This document shows, piece by piece, positions 49,810 through 63,460 of a stretch of 64,000 nucleotides of DNA. This DNA is from Escarpia spicata (lineage: Eukaryota > Annelida > Polychaeta > Sabellida > Siboglinidae): the NCBI GenBank assembly GCA_963995525.1, contig OZ023207.1, positions 27,185,276 through 27,249,275 on the forward strand. Direction: 5' to 3'. A program made the translations under genes and the position numbers. Every line of letters begins with the position of its first letter. The first letter of the stretch is position 1. The notes under the pieces were generated by a model. That model ran no database searches and was not told the DNA's origin. It saw only the letters and a program-made list of their open reading frames with translations.

Positions 49810-51671
49810 CTTGTGTGGACAGTTGACAGGAGAACTGGCTTCAAAGGACCACTGAATCCCTTTAGCCATACAGCAGTCACACTGTCCCAGTATCTAACAA
49901 GGCTTGTGTGGACAGTTGACAGGAGAAATGGCTACAAAGGACCAATGAATCCCTTTAGCCATACAGCTGTCACACTGTCCCGGTATCTAACAAGGCTTGT
50001 GTGGACAGTTGACAGGAGAACTGGCTTCAAAGGACCACTGAATCCCTTTAGCCATACAGCAGTCACAATGTCCCAGTATCTAACAAGGCTTGTGTGGACA
50101 GTTGGCAGGAGAACTGGCTTCAAAGGACCACTGAATCCCTTTAGCCATACAGCAGTCACACTCTCCCAGTATCTAACTAGGCTTGTGTGGACAGTTGGCA
50201 GGAGAACTGGCTTCAAAGGACCACTGAATCCCTTTAACCACACAGCAGTCACACTGTCCCAGTATCTAACAAGGCTTGTGTGTCCAGTTGGCAGGAGAAC
50301 TGGCTTCAAAGGACCACTGAATCCCTTTAACCATACATCAGTCACACTGTCCCAGCATCTAACAAGGCTTGTGTGGACAGTTGACAGGAGAACTGGCTTC
50401 AAAGGACCACTGAATCCCTTTAACCATACAGCAGTCACACTGTCCCGGTATCTAACAAGGCTTGTGTGGACAGTTGACAGGAGAACTGGCTTCAAAGGAC
50501 CACTGAATCCCTTTAGCCATACAGCAGTCACACTGTCTCAGTATCAAACAAGGCTTATGTGGACAATTGACAGGAGAACTGACTTCAAAGGACCACTGAA
50601 TCCCTTTAGCCATACAGCAGTCACACTGTCTCAGTATCTAACAAGGCTTGTGTGGACAGTTGAAAGGAGAACTGGCTTCAAAGGACCACTGAATCCCTTT
50701 AGCCATACAGCAGTCACACTGTCTCAGTATCTAACAAGGCTTGTGTGGACAGTTGGCAGGAGAACTGGCTTCAAAGGACCACTGAATCCCTTTAGCCATA
50801 CAGCAGTCACACTGTCCCAGTATCTAACAAGGCTTGTGTGGACAGTTGGCAGGAGAACTGGCTTCAAAGGACCACTGAATCCCTTTAGCCATACAGCAGT
50901 CACACTGTCCCAGTATCTAACAAGGCTTGTGTGGACAGTTGGCAGGAGAACTGGCTTCAAAGGACCACTGAATCCCTTTAGCCATACAGCAGTCACACTG
51001 TCCCAGTATCTAACAAGGCTTGTGTGGACAGTTGGCAGGAGAACTGGCTTCAAAGGACCACTGAATCCCTTTAACCATACAGCAGTCACACTGTCCCAGT
51101 ATCTAACAAGGCTTGTGTGGACAGTTGGCAGGAGAAATGGCTACAAAGGACCACTGAATCCCTTTAGCCATACAGCTGTCACACTGTCCCGGTATCTAAC
51201 AAGGCTTGTGTGGACAGTTGACAGGAGAACTGTCTTCAAAGGACCACTGAATCCCTTTAGCCATACAGCAGTCACACTGTCTCAGTATCTAACAAGGCTT
51301 ATGTGGACAATTGACAGGAGAACTGACTTCAAAGGACCACTGAATCCCTTTAGCCATACAGCAGTCACACTGTCTCAGTATCTAACAAGGCTTGTGTGGA
51401 CAGTTGACAGGAGAACTGGCTTCAAAGGACCACTGAATCCCTTTAGCCATACAGCAGTCACACTGTCCCGGTATCTAACAAGGCTTGTGAGGACAGTTGA
51501 CAGAAGAACTGGCTTCAAAGGACCACTGAATCCCTTTAGCCATACAGCAGTCACACTGTCCCAGTATCTAACAAGGCTTGTGTGGACAGTTGACAGGAGA
51601 ACTGGCTTCAAAGGACCACTGAATCCCTTTAGCCACACAGCAGTCACACACTGTCCCCGTATCTAACAAGG
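49810..51671 (+). repeat. 20-monomer block, short relative of 30426-33589
   Basis: The first five monomers match 30426 onward. The order then skips to the gtgtccag monomer, lacking five monomers. Later it lacks the second copy of the 9-monomer duplication. It shares the rare aactaggc change with the partner, which supports common descent. It ends with a CG-type marker at 51666, preceded by a ccacacagc change near 51635. Confidence 0.85.
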
Positions 51672-53070
51672 CTTGTGTGGACAGTTGACAGGAGAACTGG
51701 CTTCAAAGGACCACTGAATCCCTTTAGCCATACAGCAGTCACACTGTCCCAGTATCTAACAAGGCTTGTGTGGACAGTTGGCAGGAGAACTGACTTCAAA
51801 GGACCACTGAATCCCTTTAACCATACAGCAGTCACACTGTCCCGGTATCTAACAAGGTTTGTGTGGACAGTTGACAGGAGAACTGGCTTCAAAGGACCAC
51901 TGAATCCCTTTAACCATACAGCAGTCACACTGTCCCAGTATCTAACAAGGCTTGTGTGGACAGTTGGCAGGAGAAATGGCTACAAAGGACCACTGAATCC
52001 CTTTAGCCATACAGCTGTCACACTGTCCCGGTATCTAACAAGGCTTGTGTGGACAGTTGACAGGAGAACTGTCTTCAAAGGACCACTGAATCCCTTTAGC
52101 CATACAGCAGTCACACTGTCCCAGTATCTAACAAGGCTTGTGTGGACAGTTGACAGGAGAACTGGCTTCAAAGGACCACTGAATCCCTTTAGCCATACAG
52201 CAGTCACACACTGTCCCCGTATCTAACAAGGCTTGTGTGGACAGTTGACAGGAGAACTGGCTTCAAAGGACCACTGAATCCCTTTAGCCATACAGCAGTC
52301 ACACTGTCCCAGTATCTAACAAGGCTTGTGTGGACAGTTGACAGGAGAAATGGCTACAAAGGACAACTGAATCCCTTTAGCCATACAGCTGTCACACTGT
52401 CCCGGTATCTAACAAGGCTTGTGTGGACAGTTGACAGGAGAACTGGCTTCAAAGGACCACTGAATCCCTTTAACCATACAGCAGTCACACTGTCCCAGTA
52501 TCTAACAAGGCTTGTGTGGACAGTTGGCAGGAGAAATGGCTACAAAGGACCACTGAATCCCTTTAGCCATACAGCAGTCACACTGTCCCGGTATCTAACA
52601 AGGCTTGTGTGGACAGTTGACAGGAGAACTGTCTTCAAAGGACCACTGAATCCCTTTAGCCATACAGCAGTCACACTGTCTCAGTATCTAACAAGGCTTA
52701 TGTGGACAATTGACAGGAGAACTGACTTCAAAGGACCACTGAATCCCTTTAGCCATACAGCAGTCACACTGTCTCAGTATCTAACAAGGCTTGTGTGGAC
52801 AGTTGACAGGAGAACTGGCTTCAAAGGACCACTGAATCCCTTTAGCCATACAGCAGTCACACTGTCCCGGTATCTAACAAGGCTTGTGAGGACAGTTGAC
52901 AGAAGAACTGGCTTCAAAGGACCACTGAATCCCTTTAGCCATACAGCAGTCACACTGTCCCAGTATCTAACAAGGCTTGTGTGGACAGTTGACAGGAGAA
53001 CTGGCTTCAAAGGACCACTGAATCCCTTTAGCCATACAGCAGTCACACACTGTCCCCGTATCTAACAAGG
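51672..53070 (+). repeat. 6- and 9-monomer blocks, relative of segment G
   Basis: Markers at 52226 and 53065 close blocks of 6 and 9 monomers. The first block matches 33590-34149 at an offset of 18,082 bp. The second corresponds to 34150-35081 but has one monomer fewer and a gtcttc monomer in place of part of that block. Confidence 0.8.
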
Positions 53071-56000
53071 CTTGTGTGGACAGTTGACAGGAGAACTGGC
53101 TTCAAAGGACCACTGAATCCCTTTAGCCATACAGCAGTCACACTGTCCCAGTATCTAACAAGGCTTGTGTGGACAGTTGACAGGAGAAATGGCTACAAAG
53201 GACCAATGAATCCCTTTAGCCATACAGCTGTCACACTGTCCCGGTATCTAACAAGGCTTGTGTGGACAGTTGACAGGAGAACTGGCTTCAAAGGACCACT
53301 GAATCCCTTTAGCCATACAGCAGTCACAATGTCCCAGTATCTAACAAGGCTTGTGTGGACAGTTGGCAGGAGAACTGGCTTCAAAGGACCACTGAATCCC
53401 TTTAGCCATACAGCAGTCACACTCTCCCAGTATCTAACAAGGCTTGTGTGGACAGTTGGCAGGAGAACTGGCTTCAAAGGACCACTGAATCCCTTTAGCC
53501 ATACAGTAGTCACACTGTCCGAGCATCTAACAAGACTTATGTGGACAGTTGACAGGAGAACTGGCTTCAAAGGACCACTGAATCCCTTTAACCACACGGC
53601 TGTCACACTGTCCCGGTATCTAACAAGGCTTGTGTGGACAGTTGACAGGAGAACTGGCTTCAAAGGACCACTGATTCCCTTTAGCCATACAGCAGTCACA
53701 ATGTCCCAGTATCTAACAAGGCTTGTGTGGACAGTTGGCAGGAGAACTGGCTTCAAAGGACCACTGAATCCCTTTAGCCATACAGCAGTCACACTCTCCC
53801 AGTATCTAACAAGGCTTGTGTGGACAGTTGGCAGGAGAACTGGCTTCAAAGGACCACTGAATCCATTTAGCCATACAGTAGTCACACTGTCCGAGCATCT
53901 AACAAGACTTATGTGGACAGTTGACAGAAGAACTGGCTTCAAAGGACCACTGAATCCCTTTAGCCATACAGCAGTCACAATGTCCCAGTATCTAACAAGG
54001 CTTGTGTGGACAGTTGGCAGGAGAACTGGCTTCAAAGGACCACTGAATCCCTTTAGCCATACAGCAGTCACACTCTCCCAGTATCTAACAAGGCTTGTGT
54101 GGACAGTTGGCAGGAGAACTGGCTTCAAAGGACCACTGAATCCCTTTAGCCATACAGCAGTCACACTGTCCCAGTATCTAACAAGGCTTGTGTGGACAGT
54201 TGGCAGGAGAACTGGCTTCAAAGGACAACTGAATCCCTTTAGCCATACAGCAGTCACACTGTCCCAGTATCTAACAAGGCTTGTGTGGACAGTTGGCAGG
54301 AGAACTGACTTCAAAGGACCACTGAATCCCTTTAACCATACAGCAGTCACACTGTCCCGGTATCTAACAAGGTTTGTGTGGACAGTTGACAGGAGAACTG
54401 GCTTCAAAGGACCACTGAATCCCTTTAACCATACAGCAGTCACACTGTCCCAGTATCTAACAAGGCTTGTGTGGACAGTTGGCAGGAGAAATGGCTACAA
54501 AGGACCACTGAATCCCTTTAGCCATACAGCAGTCACACTGTCCCGGTATCTAACAAGGCTTGTGTGGACAGTTGACAGGAGAACTGTCTTCAAAGGACCA
54601 CTGAATCCCTTTAGCCATACAGCAGTCACACTGTCTCAGTATCTAACAAGGCTTATGTGGACAATTGACAGGAGAACTGACTTCAAAGGACCACTGAATC
54701 CCTTTAGCCATACAGCAGTCACACTGTCTCAGTATCTAACAAGGCTTGTGTGGACAGTTGACAGGAGAACTGGCTTCAAAGGACCACTGAATCCCTTTAG
54801 CCATACAGCAGTCACACTGTCCCGGTATCTAACAAGGCTTGTGAGGAGAGTTGACAGAAGAACTGGCTTCAAAGGACCACTGAATCCCTTTAGCCATACA
54901 GCAGTCACACTGTCCCAGTATCTAACAAGGCTTGTGTGGACAGTTGACAGGAGAACTGGCTTCAAAGGACCACTGAATCCCTTTAGCCATACAGCAGTCA
55001 CACACTGTCCCCGTATCTAACAAGGCTTGTGTGGACAGTTGACAGGAGAACTGGCTTCAAAGGACCACTGAATCCCTTTAGCCATACAGCAGTCACACTG
55101 TCCCAGTATCTAAAAAGGCTTGTGTGGACAGTTGACAGGAGAAATGGCTACAAAGGACCAATGAATCCCTTTAGCCATACAGCAGTCACACTGTCCCAGT
55201 ATCTAACAAGGCTTGTGTGGACAGTTGACAGGAGAAATGGCTACAAAGGACCAATGAATCCCTTTAGCCATACAGCTGTCACACTGTCCCGGTATCTAAC
55301 AAGGCTTGTGTGGACAGTTGACAGGAGAACTGGCTTCAAAGGACCACTGAATCCCTTTAGCCATACAGCAGTCACAATGTCCCAGTATCTAACAAGGCTT
55401 GTGTGGACAGTTGGCAGGAGAACTGGCTTCAAAGGACCACTGAATCCCTTTAGCCATACAGCAGTCACACTCTCCCAGTATCTAACAAGGCTTGTGTGGA
55501 CAGTTGGCAGGAGAACTGGCTTCAAAGGACCACTGAATCCCTTTAGCCATACAGTAGTCACACTGTCCGAGCATCTAACAAGACTTATGTGGACAGTTGA
55601 CAGGAGAACTGGCTTCAAAGGACCACTGAATCCCTTTAACCACACGGCTGTCACACTGTCCCGGTATCTAACAAGGCTTGTGTGGACAGTTGACAGGAGA
55701 ACTGGCTTCAAAGGACCACTGAATCCCTTTAGCCATACAGCAGTCACAATGTCCCAGTATCTAACAAGGCTTGTGTGGACAGTTGGCAGGAGAACTGGCT
55801 TCAAAGGACCACTGAATCCCTTTAGCCATACAGCAGTCACACTCTCCCAGTATCTAACAAGGCTTGTGTGGACAGTTGGCAGGAGAACTGGCTTCAAAGG
55901 ACCACTGAATCCATTTAGCCATACAGTAGTCACACTGTCCGAGCATCTAACAAGACTTATGTGGACAGTTGACAGAAGAACTGGCTTCAAAGGACCACTG

Positions 56001-59000
56001 AATCCCTTTAGCCATACAGCAGTCACAATGTCCCAGTATCTAACAAGGCTTGTGTGGACAGTTGGCAGGAGAACTGGCTTCAAAGGACCACTGAATCCCT
56101 TTAGCCATACAGCAGTCACACTCTCCCAGTATCTAACAAGGCTTGTGTGGACAGTTGGCAGGAGAACTGGCTTCAAAGGACCACTGAATCCCTTTAGCCA
56201 TACAGCAGTCACACTGTCCCAGTATCTAACAAGGCTTGTGTGGACAGTTGGCAGGAGAACTGGCTTCAAAGGACAACTGAATCCCTTTAGCCATACAGCA
56301 GTCACACTGTCCCAGTATCTAACAAGGCTTGTGTGGACAGTTGGCAGGAGAACTGACTTCAAAGGACCACTGAATCCCTTTAACCATACAGCAGTCACAC
56401 TGTCCCGGTATCTAACAAGGTTTGTGTGGACAGTTGACAGGAGAACTGGCTTCAAAGGACCACTGAATCCCTTTAACCATACAGCAGTCACACTGTCCCA
56501 GTATCTAACAAGGCTTGTGTGGACAGTTGGCAGGAGAAATGGCTACAAAGGACCACTGAATCCCTTTAGCCATACAGCAGTCACACTCTCCCGGTATCTA
56601 ACAAGGCTTGTGTGGACAGTTGACAGGAGAACTGTCTTCAAAGGACCACTGAATCCCTTTAGCCATACAGCAGTCACACTGTCTCAGTATCTAACAAGGC
56701 TTATGTGGACAATTGACAGGAGAACTGACTTCAAAGGACCACTGAATCCCTTTAGCCATACAGCAGTCACACTGTCTCAGTATCTAACAAGGCTTGTGTG
56801 GACAGTTGACAGGAGAACTGGCTTCAAAGGACCACTGAATCCCTTTAGCCATACAGCAGTCACACTGTCCCGGTATCTAACAAGGCTTGTGAGGACAGTT
56901 GACAGAAGAACTGGCTTCAAAGGACCACTGAATCCCTTTAGCCATACAGCAGTCACACTGTCCCAGTATCTAACAAGGCTTGTGTGGACAGTTGACAGGA
57001 GAACTGGCTTCAAAGGACCACTGAATCCCTTTAGCCATACAGCAGTCACACACTGTCCCCGTATCTAACAAGGCTTGTGTGGACAGTTGACAGGAGAACT
57101 GGCTTCAAAGGACCACTGAATCCCTTTAGCCATACAGCAGTCACACTGTCCCAGTATCTAAAAAGGCTTGTGTGGACAGTTGACAGGAGAAATGGCTACA
57201 AAGGACCAATGAATCCCTTTAGCCATACAGCTGTCACACTGTCCCGGTATCTAACAAGGCTTGTGTGGACAGTTGACAGGAGAACTGGCTTCAAAGGACC
57301 ACTGAATCCCTTTAGCCATACAGCAGTCACAATGTCCCAGTATCTAACAAGGCTTGTGTGGACAGTTGGCAGGAGAACTGGCTTCAAAGGACCACTGAAT
57401 CCCTTTAGCCATACAGCAGTCACACTCTCCCAGTATCTAACAAGGCTTGTGTGGACAGTTGGCAGGAGAACTGGCTTCAAAGGACCACTGAATCCCTTTA
57501 GCCATACAGTAGTCACACTGTCCGAGCATCTAACAAGACTTATGTGGACAGTTGACAGGAGAACTGGCTTCAAAGGACCACTGAATCCCTTTAACCACAC
57601 AGCTGTCACACTGTCCCGGTATCTAACAAGGCTTGTGTGGACAGTTGACAGGAGAACTGGCTTCAAAGGACCACTGAATCCCTTTAGCCATACAGCAGTC
57701 ACAATGTCCCAGTATCTAACAAGGCTTGTGTGGACAGTTGGCAGGAGAACTGGCTTCAAAGGACCACTGAATCCCTTTAGCCATACAGCAGTCACACTCT
57801 CCCAGTATCTAACAAGGCTTGTGTGGACAGTTGGCAGGAGAACTGGCTTCAAAGGACCACTGAATCCATTTAGCCATACAGTAGTCACACTGTCCGAGCA
57901 TCTAACAAGACTTATGTGGACAGTTGACAGAAGAACTGGCTTCAAAGGACCACTGAATCCCTTTAGCCATACAGCAGTCACAATGTCCCAGTATCTAACA
58001 AGGCTTGTGTGGACAGTTGGCAGGAGAACTGGCTTCAAAGGACCACTGAATCCCTTTAGCCATACAGCAGTCACACTCTCCCAGTATCTAACAAGGCTTG
58101 TGTGGACAGTTGGCAGGAGAACTGGCTTCAAAGGACCACTGAATCCCTTTAGCCATACAGCAGTCACACTGTCCCAGTATCTAACAAGGCTTGTGTGGAC
58201 AGTTGGCAGGAGAACTGGCTTCAAAGGACAACTGAATCCCTTTAGCCATACAGCAGTCACACTGTCCCAGTATCTAACAAGGCTTGTGTGGACAGTTGGC
58301 AGGAGAACTGACTTCAAAGGACCACTGAATCCCTTTAACCATACAGCAGTCACACTGTCCCGGTATCTAACAAGGTTTGTGTGGACAGTTGACAGGAGAA
58401 CTGGCTTCAAAGGACCACTGAATCCCTTTAACCATACAGCAGTCACACTGTCCCAGTATCTAACAAGGCTTGTGTGGACAGTTGGCAGGAGAAATGGCTA
58501 CAAAGGACCACTGAATCCCTTTAGCCATACAGCAGTCACACTGTCCCGGTATCTAACAAGGCTTGTGTGGACAGTTGACAGGAGAACTGTCTTCAAAGGA
58601 CCACTGAATCCCTTTAGCCATACAGCAGTCACACTGTCTCAGTATCTAACAAGGCTTATGTGGACAATTGACAGGAGAACTGACTTCAAAGGACCACTGA
58701 ATCCCTTTAGCCATACAGCAGTCACACTGTCTCAGTATCTAACAAGGCTTGTGTGGACAGTTGACAGGAGAACTGGCTTCAAAGGACCACTGAATCCCTT
58801 TAGCCATACAGCAGTCACACTGTCCCGGTATCTAACAAGGCTTGTGAGGACAGTTGACAGAAGAACTGGCTTCAAAGGACCACTGAATCCCTTTAGCCAT
58901 ACAGCAGTCACACTGTCCCAGTATCTAACAAGGCTTGTGTGGACAGTTGACAGGAGAACTGGCTTCAAAGGACCACTGAATCCCTTTAGCCATACAGCAG

Positions 59001-59028
59001 TCACACACTGTCCCCGTATCTAACAAGG
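53071..59028 (+). repeat. Regular higher-order array, 21-monomer (1,955-bp) unit, three copies
   Basis: Three consecutive units end at markers 55020, 57068 and 59023. Units 1 and 3 are 1,955 bp (21 monomers). Unit 2 is 2,048 bp because one ggaccaatgaat monomer is doubled near 55130-55223. The monomer order is the same in all three. Differences are few: gtggagag-type change near 54844, ccactgattcc near 53674, cacacggctg near 53595 and 55643, and ctaaaaagg near 55110 and 57158. The cacacggctg and ctaaaaagg changes are each shared by two adjacent units, which shows sequential amplification. Confidence 0.92.
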
Positions 59029-60907
59029 CTTGTGTGGACAGTTGACAGGAGAACTGGCTTCAAAGGACCACTGAATCCCTTTAGCCATACAGCAGTCACA
59101 CTGTCCCAGTATCTAACAAGGCTTGTGTGGACAGTTGACAGGAGAAATGGCTACAAAGGACCAATGAATCCCTTTAGCCATACAGCTGTCACACTGTCCC
59201 GGTATCTAACAAGGCTTGTGTGGACAGTTGACAGGAGAACTGGCTTCAAAGGACCACTGAATCCCTTTAGCCATACAGCAGTCACAATGTCCCAGTATCT
59301 AACAAGGCTTGTGTGGACAGTTGGCAGGAGAACTGGCTTCAAAGGACCACTGAATCCCTTTAGCCATACAGCAGTCACACTCTCCCAGTATCTAACAAGG
59401 CTTGTGTGGACAGTTGGCAGGAGAACTGGCTTCAAAGGACCACTGAATCCCTTTAGCCATACAGTAGTCACACTGTCCGAGCATCTAACAAGACTTATGT
59501 GGACAGTTGACAGGAGAACTGGCTTCAAAGGACCACTGAATCCCTTTAACCACACAGCTGTCACACTGTCCCGGTATCTAACAAGGCTTGTGTGGACAGT
59601 TGACAGGAGAACTGGCTTCAAAGGACCACTGAATCCCTTTAGCCATACAGCAGTCACAATGTCCCAGTATCTAACAAGGCTTGTGTGGACAGTTGGCAGG
59701 AGAACTGGCTTCAAAGGACCACTGAATCCCTTTAGCCATACAGCAGTCACACTCTCCCAGTATCTAACAAGGCTTGTGTGGACAGTTGGCAGGAGAACTG
59801 GCTTCAAAGGACCACTGAATCCATTTAGCCATACAGTAGTCACACTGTCCGAGCATCTAACAAGACTTATGTGGACAGTTGACAGAAGAACTGGCTTCAA
59901 AGGACCACTGAATCCCTTTAGCCATACAGCAGTCACACTGTCCCAGTATCTAACAAGGCTTGTGTGGACAGTTGACAGGAGAACTGGCTTCAAAGGACCA
60001 CTGAATCCCTTTAGCCACACAGCAGTCACACACTGTCCCCGTATCTAACAAGGCTTGTGTGGACAGTTGACAGGAGAACTGGCTTCAAAGGACCACTGAA
60101 TCCCTTTAGCCATACAGCAGTCACACTGTCCCAGTATCTAATAAGGCTTGTGTGGACAGTTGACAGGAGAAATGGCTACAAAGGACCACTGAATCCCTTT
60201 AGCCATACAGCTGTCACACTGTCCCGGTATCTAACATGGCTTGTGTGGACAGTTGACAGGAGAACTGGCTTCAAAGGACCACTGAATCCCTTTAGCCATA
60301 CAGCAGTCACAATGTCCCAGTATCTAACAAGGCTTGTGTGGACAGTTGGCAGGAGAACTGGCTTCAAAGGACCACTGAATCCCTTTAGCCATACAGCAAT
60401 CACACTCTCCCAGTATCTAACAAGGCTTGTGTGGACAGTTGGCAGGAGAACTGGCTTCAAAGGACCACTGAATCCCTTTAGCCATACAGTAGTCACACTG
60501 TCCGAGCATCTAACAAGACTTATGTGGACAGTTGACAGGAGAACTGGCTTCAAAGGACCACTGAATCCCTTTAACCACACAGCTGTCACACTGTCCCGGT
60601 ATCTAAAAAGGCTTGTGTGGACAGTTGACAGGAGAACTGGCTTCAAAGGACCACTGAATCCCTTTAGCCATACAGCAGTCACACTCTCCCGGTATCTAAC
60701 AAGGCTTGTGTGGAGAGTTGACAGGAGAACTGACTGCAAAGGACCACTGAATCCCTTTAGCCATACAGCAGTCACACTCTCCCAGTATCTAACAAGGCTT
60801 GTGTGGACAGTTGGCAGGAGAACTGACTTCAAAGGACCATTGAATCCCTTTAGCCATACAGCACTCACAATGTCCCAGTATCTAACAAGGCTTGTGTGGA
60901 CAGTTGG
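58393..60907 (+). repeat. Segment I, copy 1: 2,515-bp tandem duplication
   Basis: The unit is 27 monomers, two of them 95 bp in each marker cycle. Identity runs 58393-60945 against 60908-63460 with no difference seen by eye; the 38-bp overlap (60908-60945) confines the exchange. Shared rare variants are ctaataagg, ctaacatgg, cagcaatcac, ctaaaaagg, gactgcaaagg, gaccattgaa and cagcactcac. It starts inside the third 21-monomer unit and includes an 11-monomer truncated unit (59029-60053). Confidence 0.9.
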
Positions 60908-63460
60908 CAGGAGAACTGGCTTCAAAGGACCACTGAATCCCTTTAACCATACAGCAGTCACACTGTCCCAGTATCTAACAAGGCTTGTGTGGACAGTTGG
61001 CAGGAGAAATGGCTACAAAGGACCACTGAATCCCTTTAGCCATACAGCAGTCACACTGTCCCGGTATCTAACAAGGCTTGTGTGGACAGTTGACAGGAGA
61101 ACTGTCTTCAAAGGACCACTGAATCCCTTTAGCCATACAGCAGTCACACTGTCTCAGTATCTAACAAGGCTTATGTGGACAATTGACAGGAGAACTGACT
61201 TCAAAGGACCACTGAATCCCTTTAGCCATACAGCAGTCACACTGTCTCAGTATCTAACAAGGCTTGTGTGGACAGTTGACAGGAGAACTGGCTTCAAAGG
61301 ACCACTGAATCCCTTTAGCCATACAGCAGTCACACTGTCCCGGTATCTAACAAGGCTTGTGAGGACAGTTGACAGAAGAACTGGCTTCAAAGGACCACTG
61401 AATCCCTTTAGCCATACAGCAGTCACACTGTCCCAGTATCTAACAAGGCTTGTGTGGACAGTTGACAGGAGAACTGGCTTCAAAGGACCACTGAATCCCT
61501 TTAGCCATACAGCAGTCACACACTGTCCCCGTATCTAACAAGGCTTGTGTGGACAGTTGACAGGAGAACTGGCTTCAAAGGACCACTGAATCCCTTTAGC
61601 CATACAGCAGTCACACTGTCCCAGTATCTAACAAGGCTTGTGTGGACAGTTGACAGGAGAAATGGCTACAAAGGACCAATGAATCCCTTTAGCCATACAG
61701 CTGTCACACTGTCCCGGTATCTAACAAGGCTTGTGTGGACAGTTGACAGGAGAACTGGCTTCAAAGGACCACTGAATCCCTTTAGCCATACAGCAGTCAC
61801 AATGTCCCAGTATCTAACAAGGCTTGTGTGGACAGTTGGCAGGAGAACTGGCTTCAAAGGACCACTGAATCCCTTTAGCCATACAGCAGTCACACTCTCC
61901 CAGTATCTAACAAGGCTTGTGTGGACAGTTGGCAGGAGAACTGGCTTCAAAGGACCACTGAATCCCTTTAGCCATACAGTAGTCACACTGTCCGAGCATC
62001 TAACAAGACTTATGTGGACAGTTGACAGGAGAACTGGCTTCAAAGGACCACTGAATCCCTTTAACCACACAGCTGTCACACTGTCCCGGTATCTAACAAG
62101 GCTTGTGTGGACAGTTGACAGGAGAACTGGCTTCAAAGGACCACTGAATCCCTTTAGCCATACAGCAGTCACAATGTCCCAGTATCTAACAAGGCTTGTG
62201 TGGACAGTTGGCAGGAGAACTGGCTTCAAAGGACCACTGAATCCCTTTAGCCATACAGCAGTCACACTCTCCCAGTATCTAACAAGGCTTGTGTGGACAG
62301 TTGGCAGGAGAACTGGCTTCAAAGGACCACTGAATCCATTTAGCCATACAGTAGTCACACTGTCCGAGCATCTAACAAGACTTATGTGGACAGTTGACAG
62401 AAGAACTGGCTTCAAAGGACCACTGAATCCCTTTAGCCATACAGCAGTCACACTGTCCCAGTATCTAACAAGGCTTGTGTGGACAGTTGACAGGAGAACT
62501 GGCTTCAAAGGACCACTGAATCCCTTTAGCCACACAGCAGTCACACACTGTCCCCGTATCTAACAAGGCTTGTGTGGACAGTTGACAGGAGAACTGGCTT
62601 CAAAGGACCACTGAATCCCTTTAGCCATACAGCAGTCACACTGTCCCAGTATCTAATAAGGCTTGTGTGGACAGTTGACAGGAGAAATGGCTACAAAGGA
62701 CCACTGAATCCCTTTAGCCATACAGCTGTCACACTGTCCCGGTATCTAACATGGCTTGTGTGGACAGTTGACAGGAGAACTGGCTTCAAAGGACCACTGA
62801 ATCCCTTTAGCCATACAGCAGTCACAATGTCCCAGTATCTAACAAGGCTTGTGTGGACAGTTGGCAGGAGAACTGGCTTCAAAGGACCACTGAATCCCTT
62901 TAGCCATACAGCAATCACACTCTCCCAGTATCTAACAAGGCTTGTGTGGACAGTTGGCAGGAGAACTGGCTTCAAAGGACCACTGAATCCCTTTAGCCAT
63001 ACAGTAGTCACACTGTCCGAGCATCTAACAAGACTTATGTGGACAGTTGACAGGAGAACTGGCTTCAAAGGACCACTGAATCCCTTTAACCACACAGCTG
63101 TCACACTGTCCCGGTATCTAAAAAGGCTTGTGTGGACAGTTGACAGGAGAACTGGCTTCAAAGGACCACTGAATCCCTTTAGCCATACAGCAGTCACACT
63201 CTCCCGGTATCTAACAAGGCTTGTGTGGAGAGTTGACAGGAGAACTGACTGCAAAGGACCACTGAATCCCTTTAGCCATACAGCAGTCACACTCTCCCAG
63301 TATCTAACAAGGCTTGTGTGGACAGTTGGCAGGAGAACTGACTTCAAAGGACCATTGAATCCCTTTAGCCATACAGCACTCACAATGTCCCAGTATCTAA
63401 CAAGGCTTGTGTGGACAGTTGGCAGGAGAACTGGCTTCAAAGGACCACTGAATCCCTTTA
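60908..63460 (+). repeat. Segment I, copy 2
   Basis: This second copy has markers at 61538 and 62563, 2,515 bp after 59023 and 60048. It ends where ttagcc (63461) replaces ttaacc (60946). The remaining sequence to the window edge returns to monomers of the gtccgag type, a CG-type marker at 63774 and the start of a gtgtccag block. The exact junction and the complete set of private variants indicate a recent event. Confidence 0.9.
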
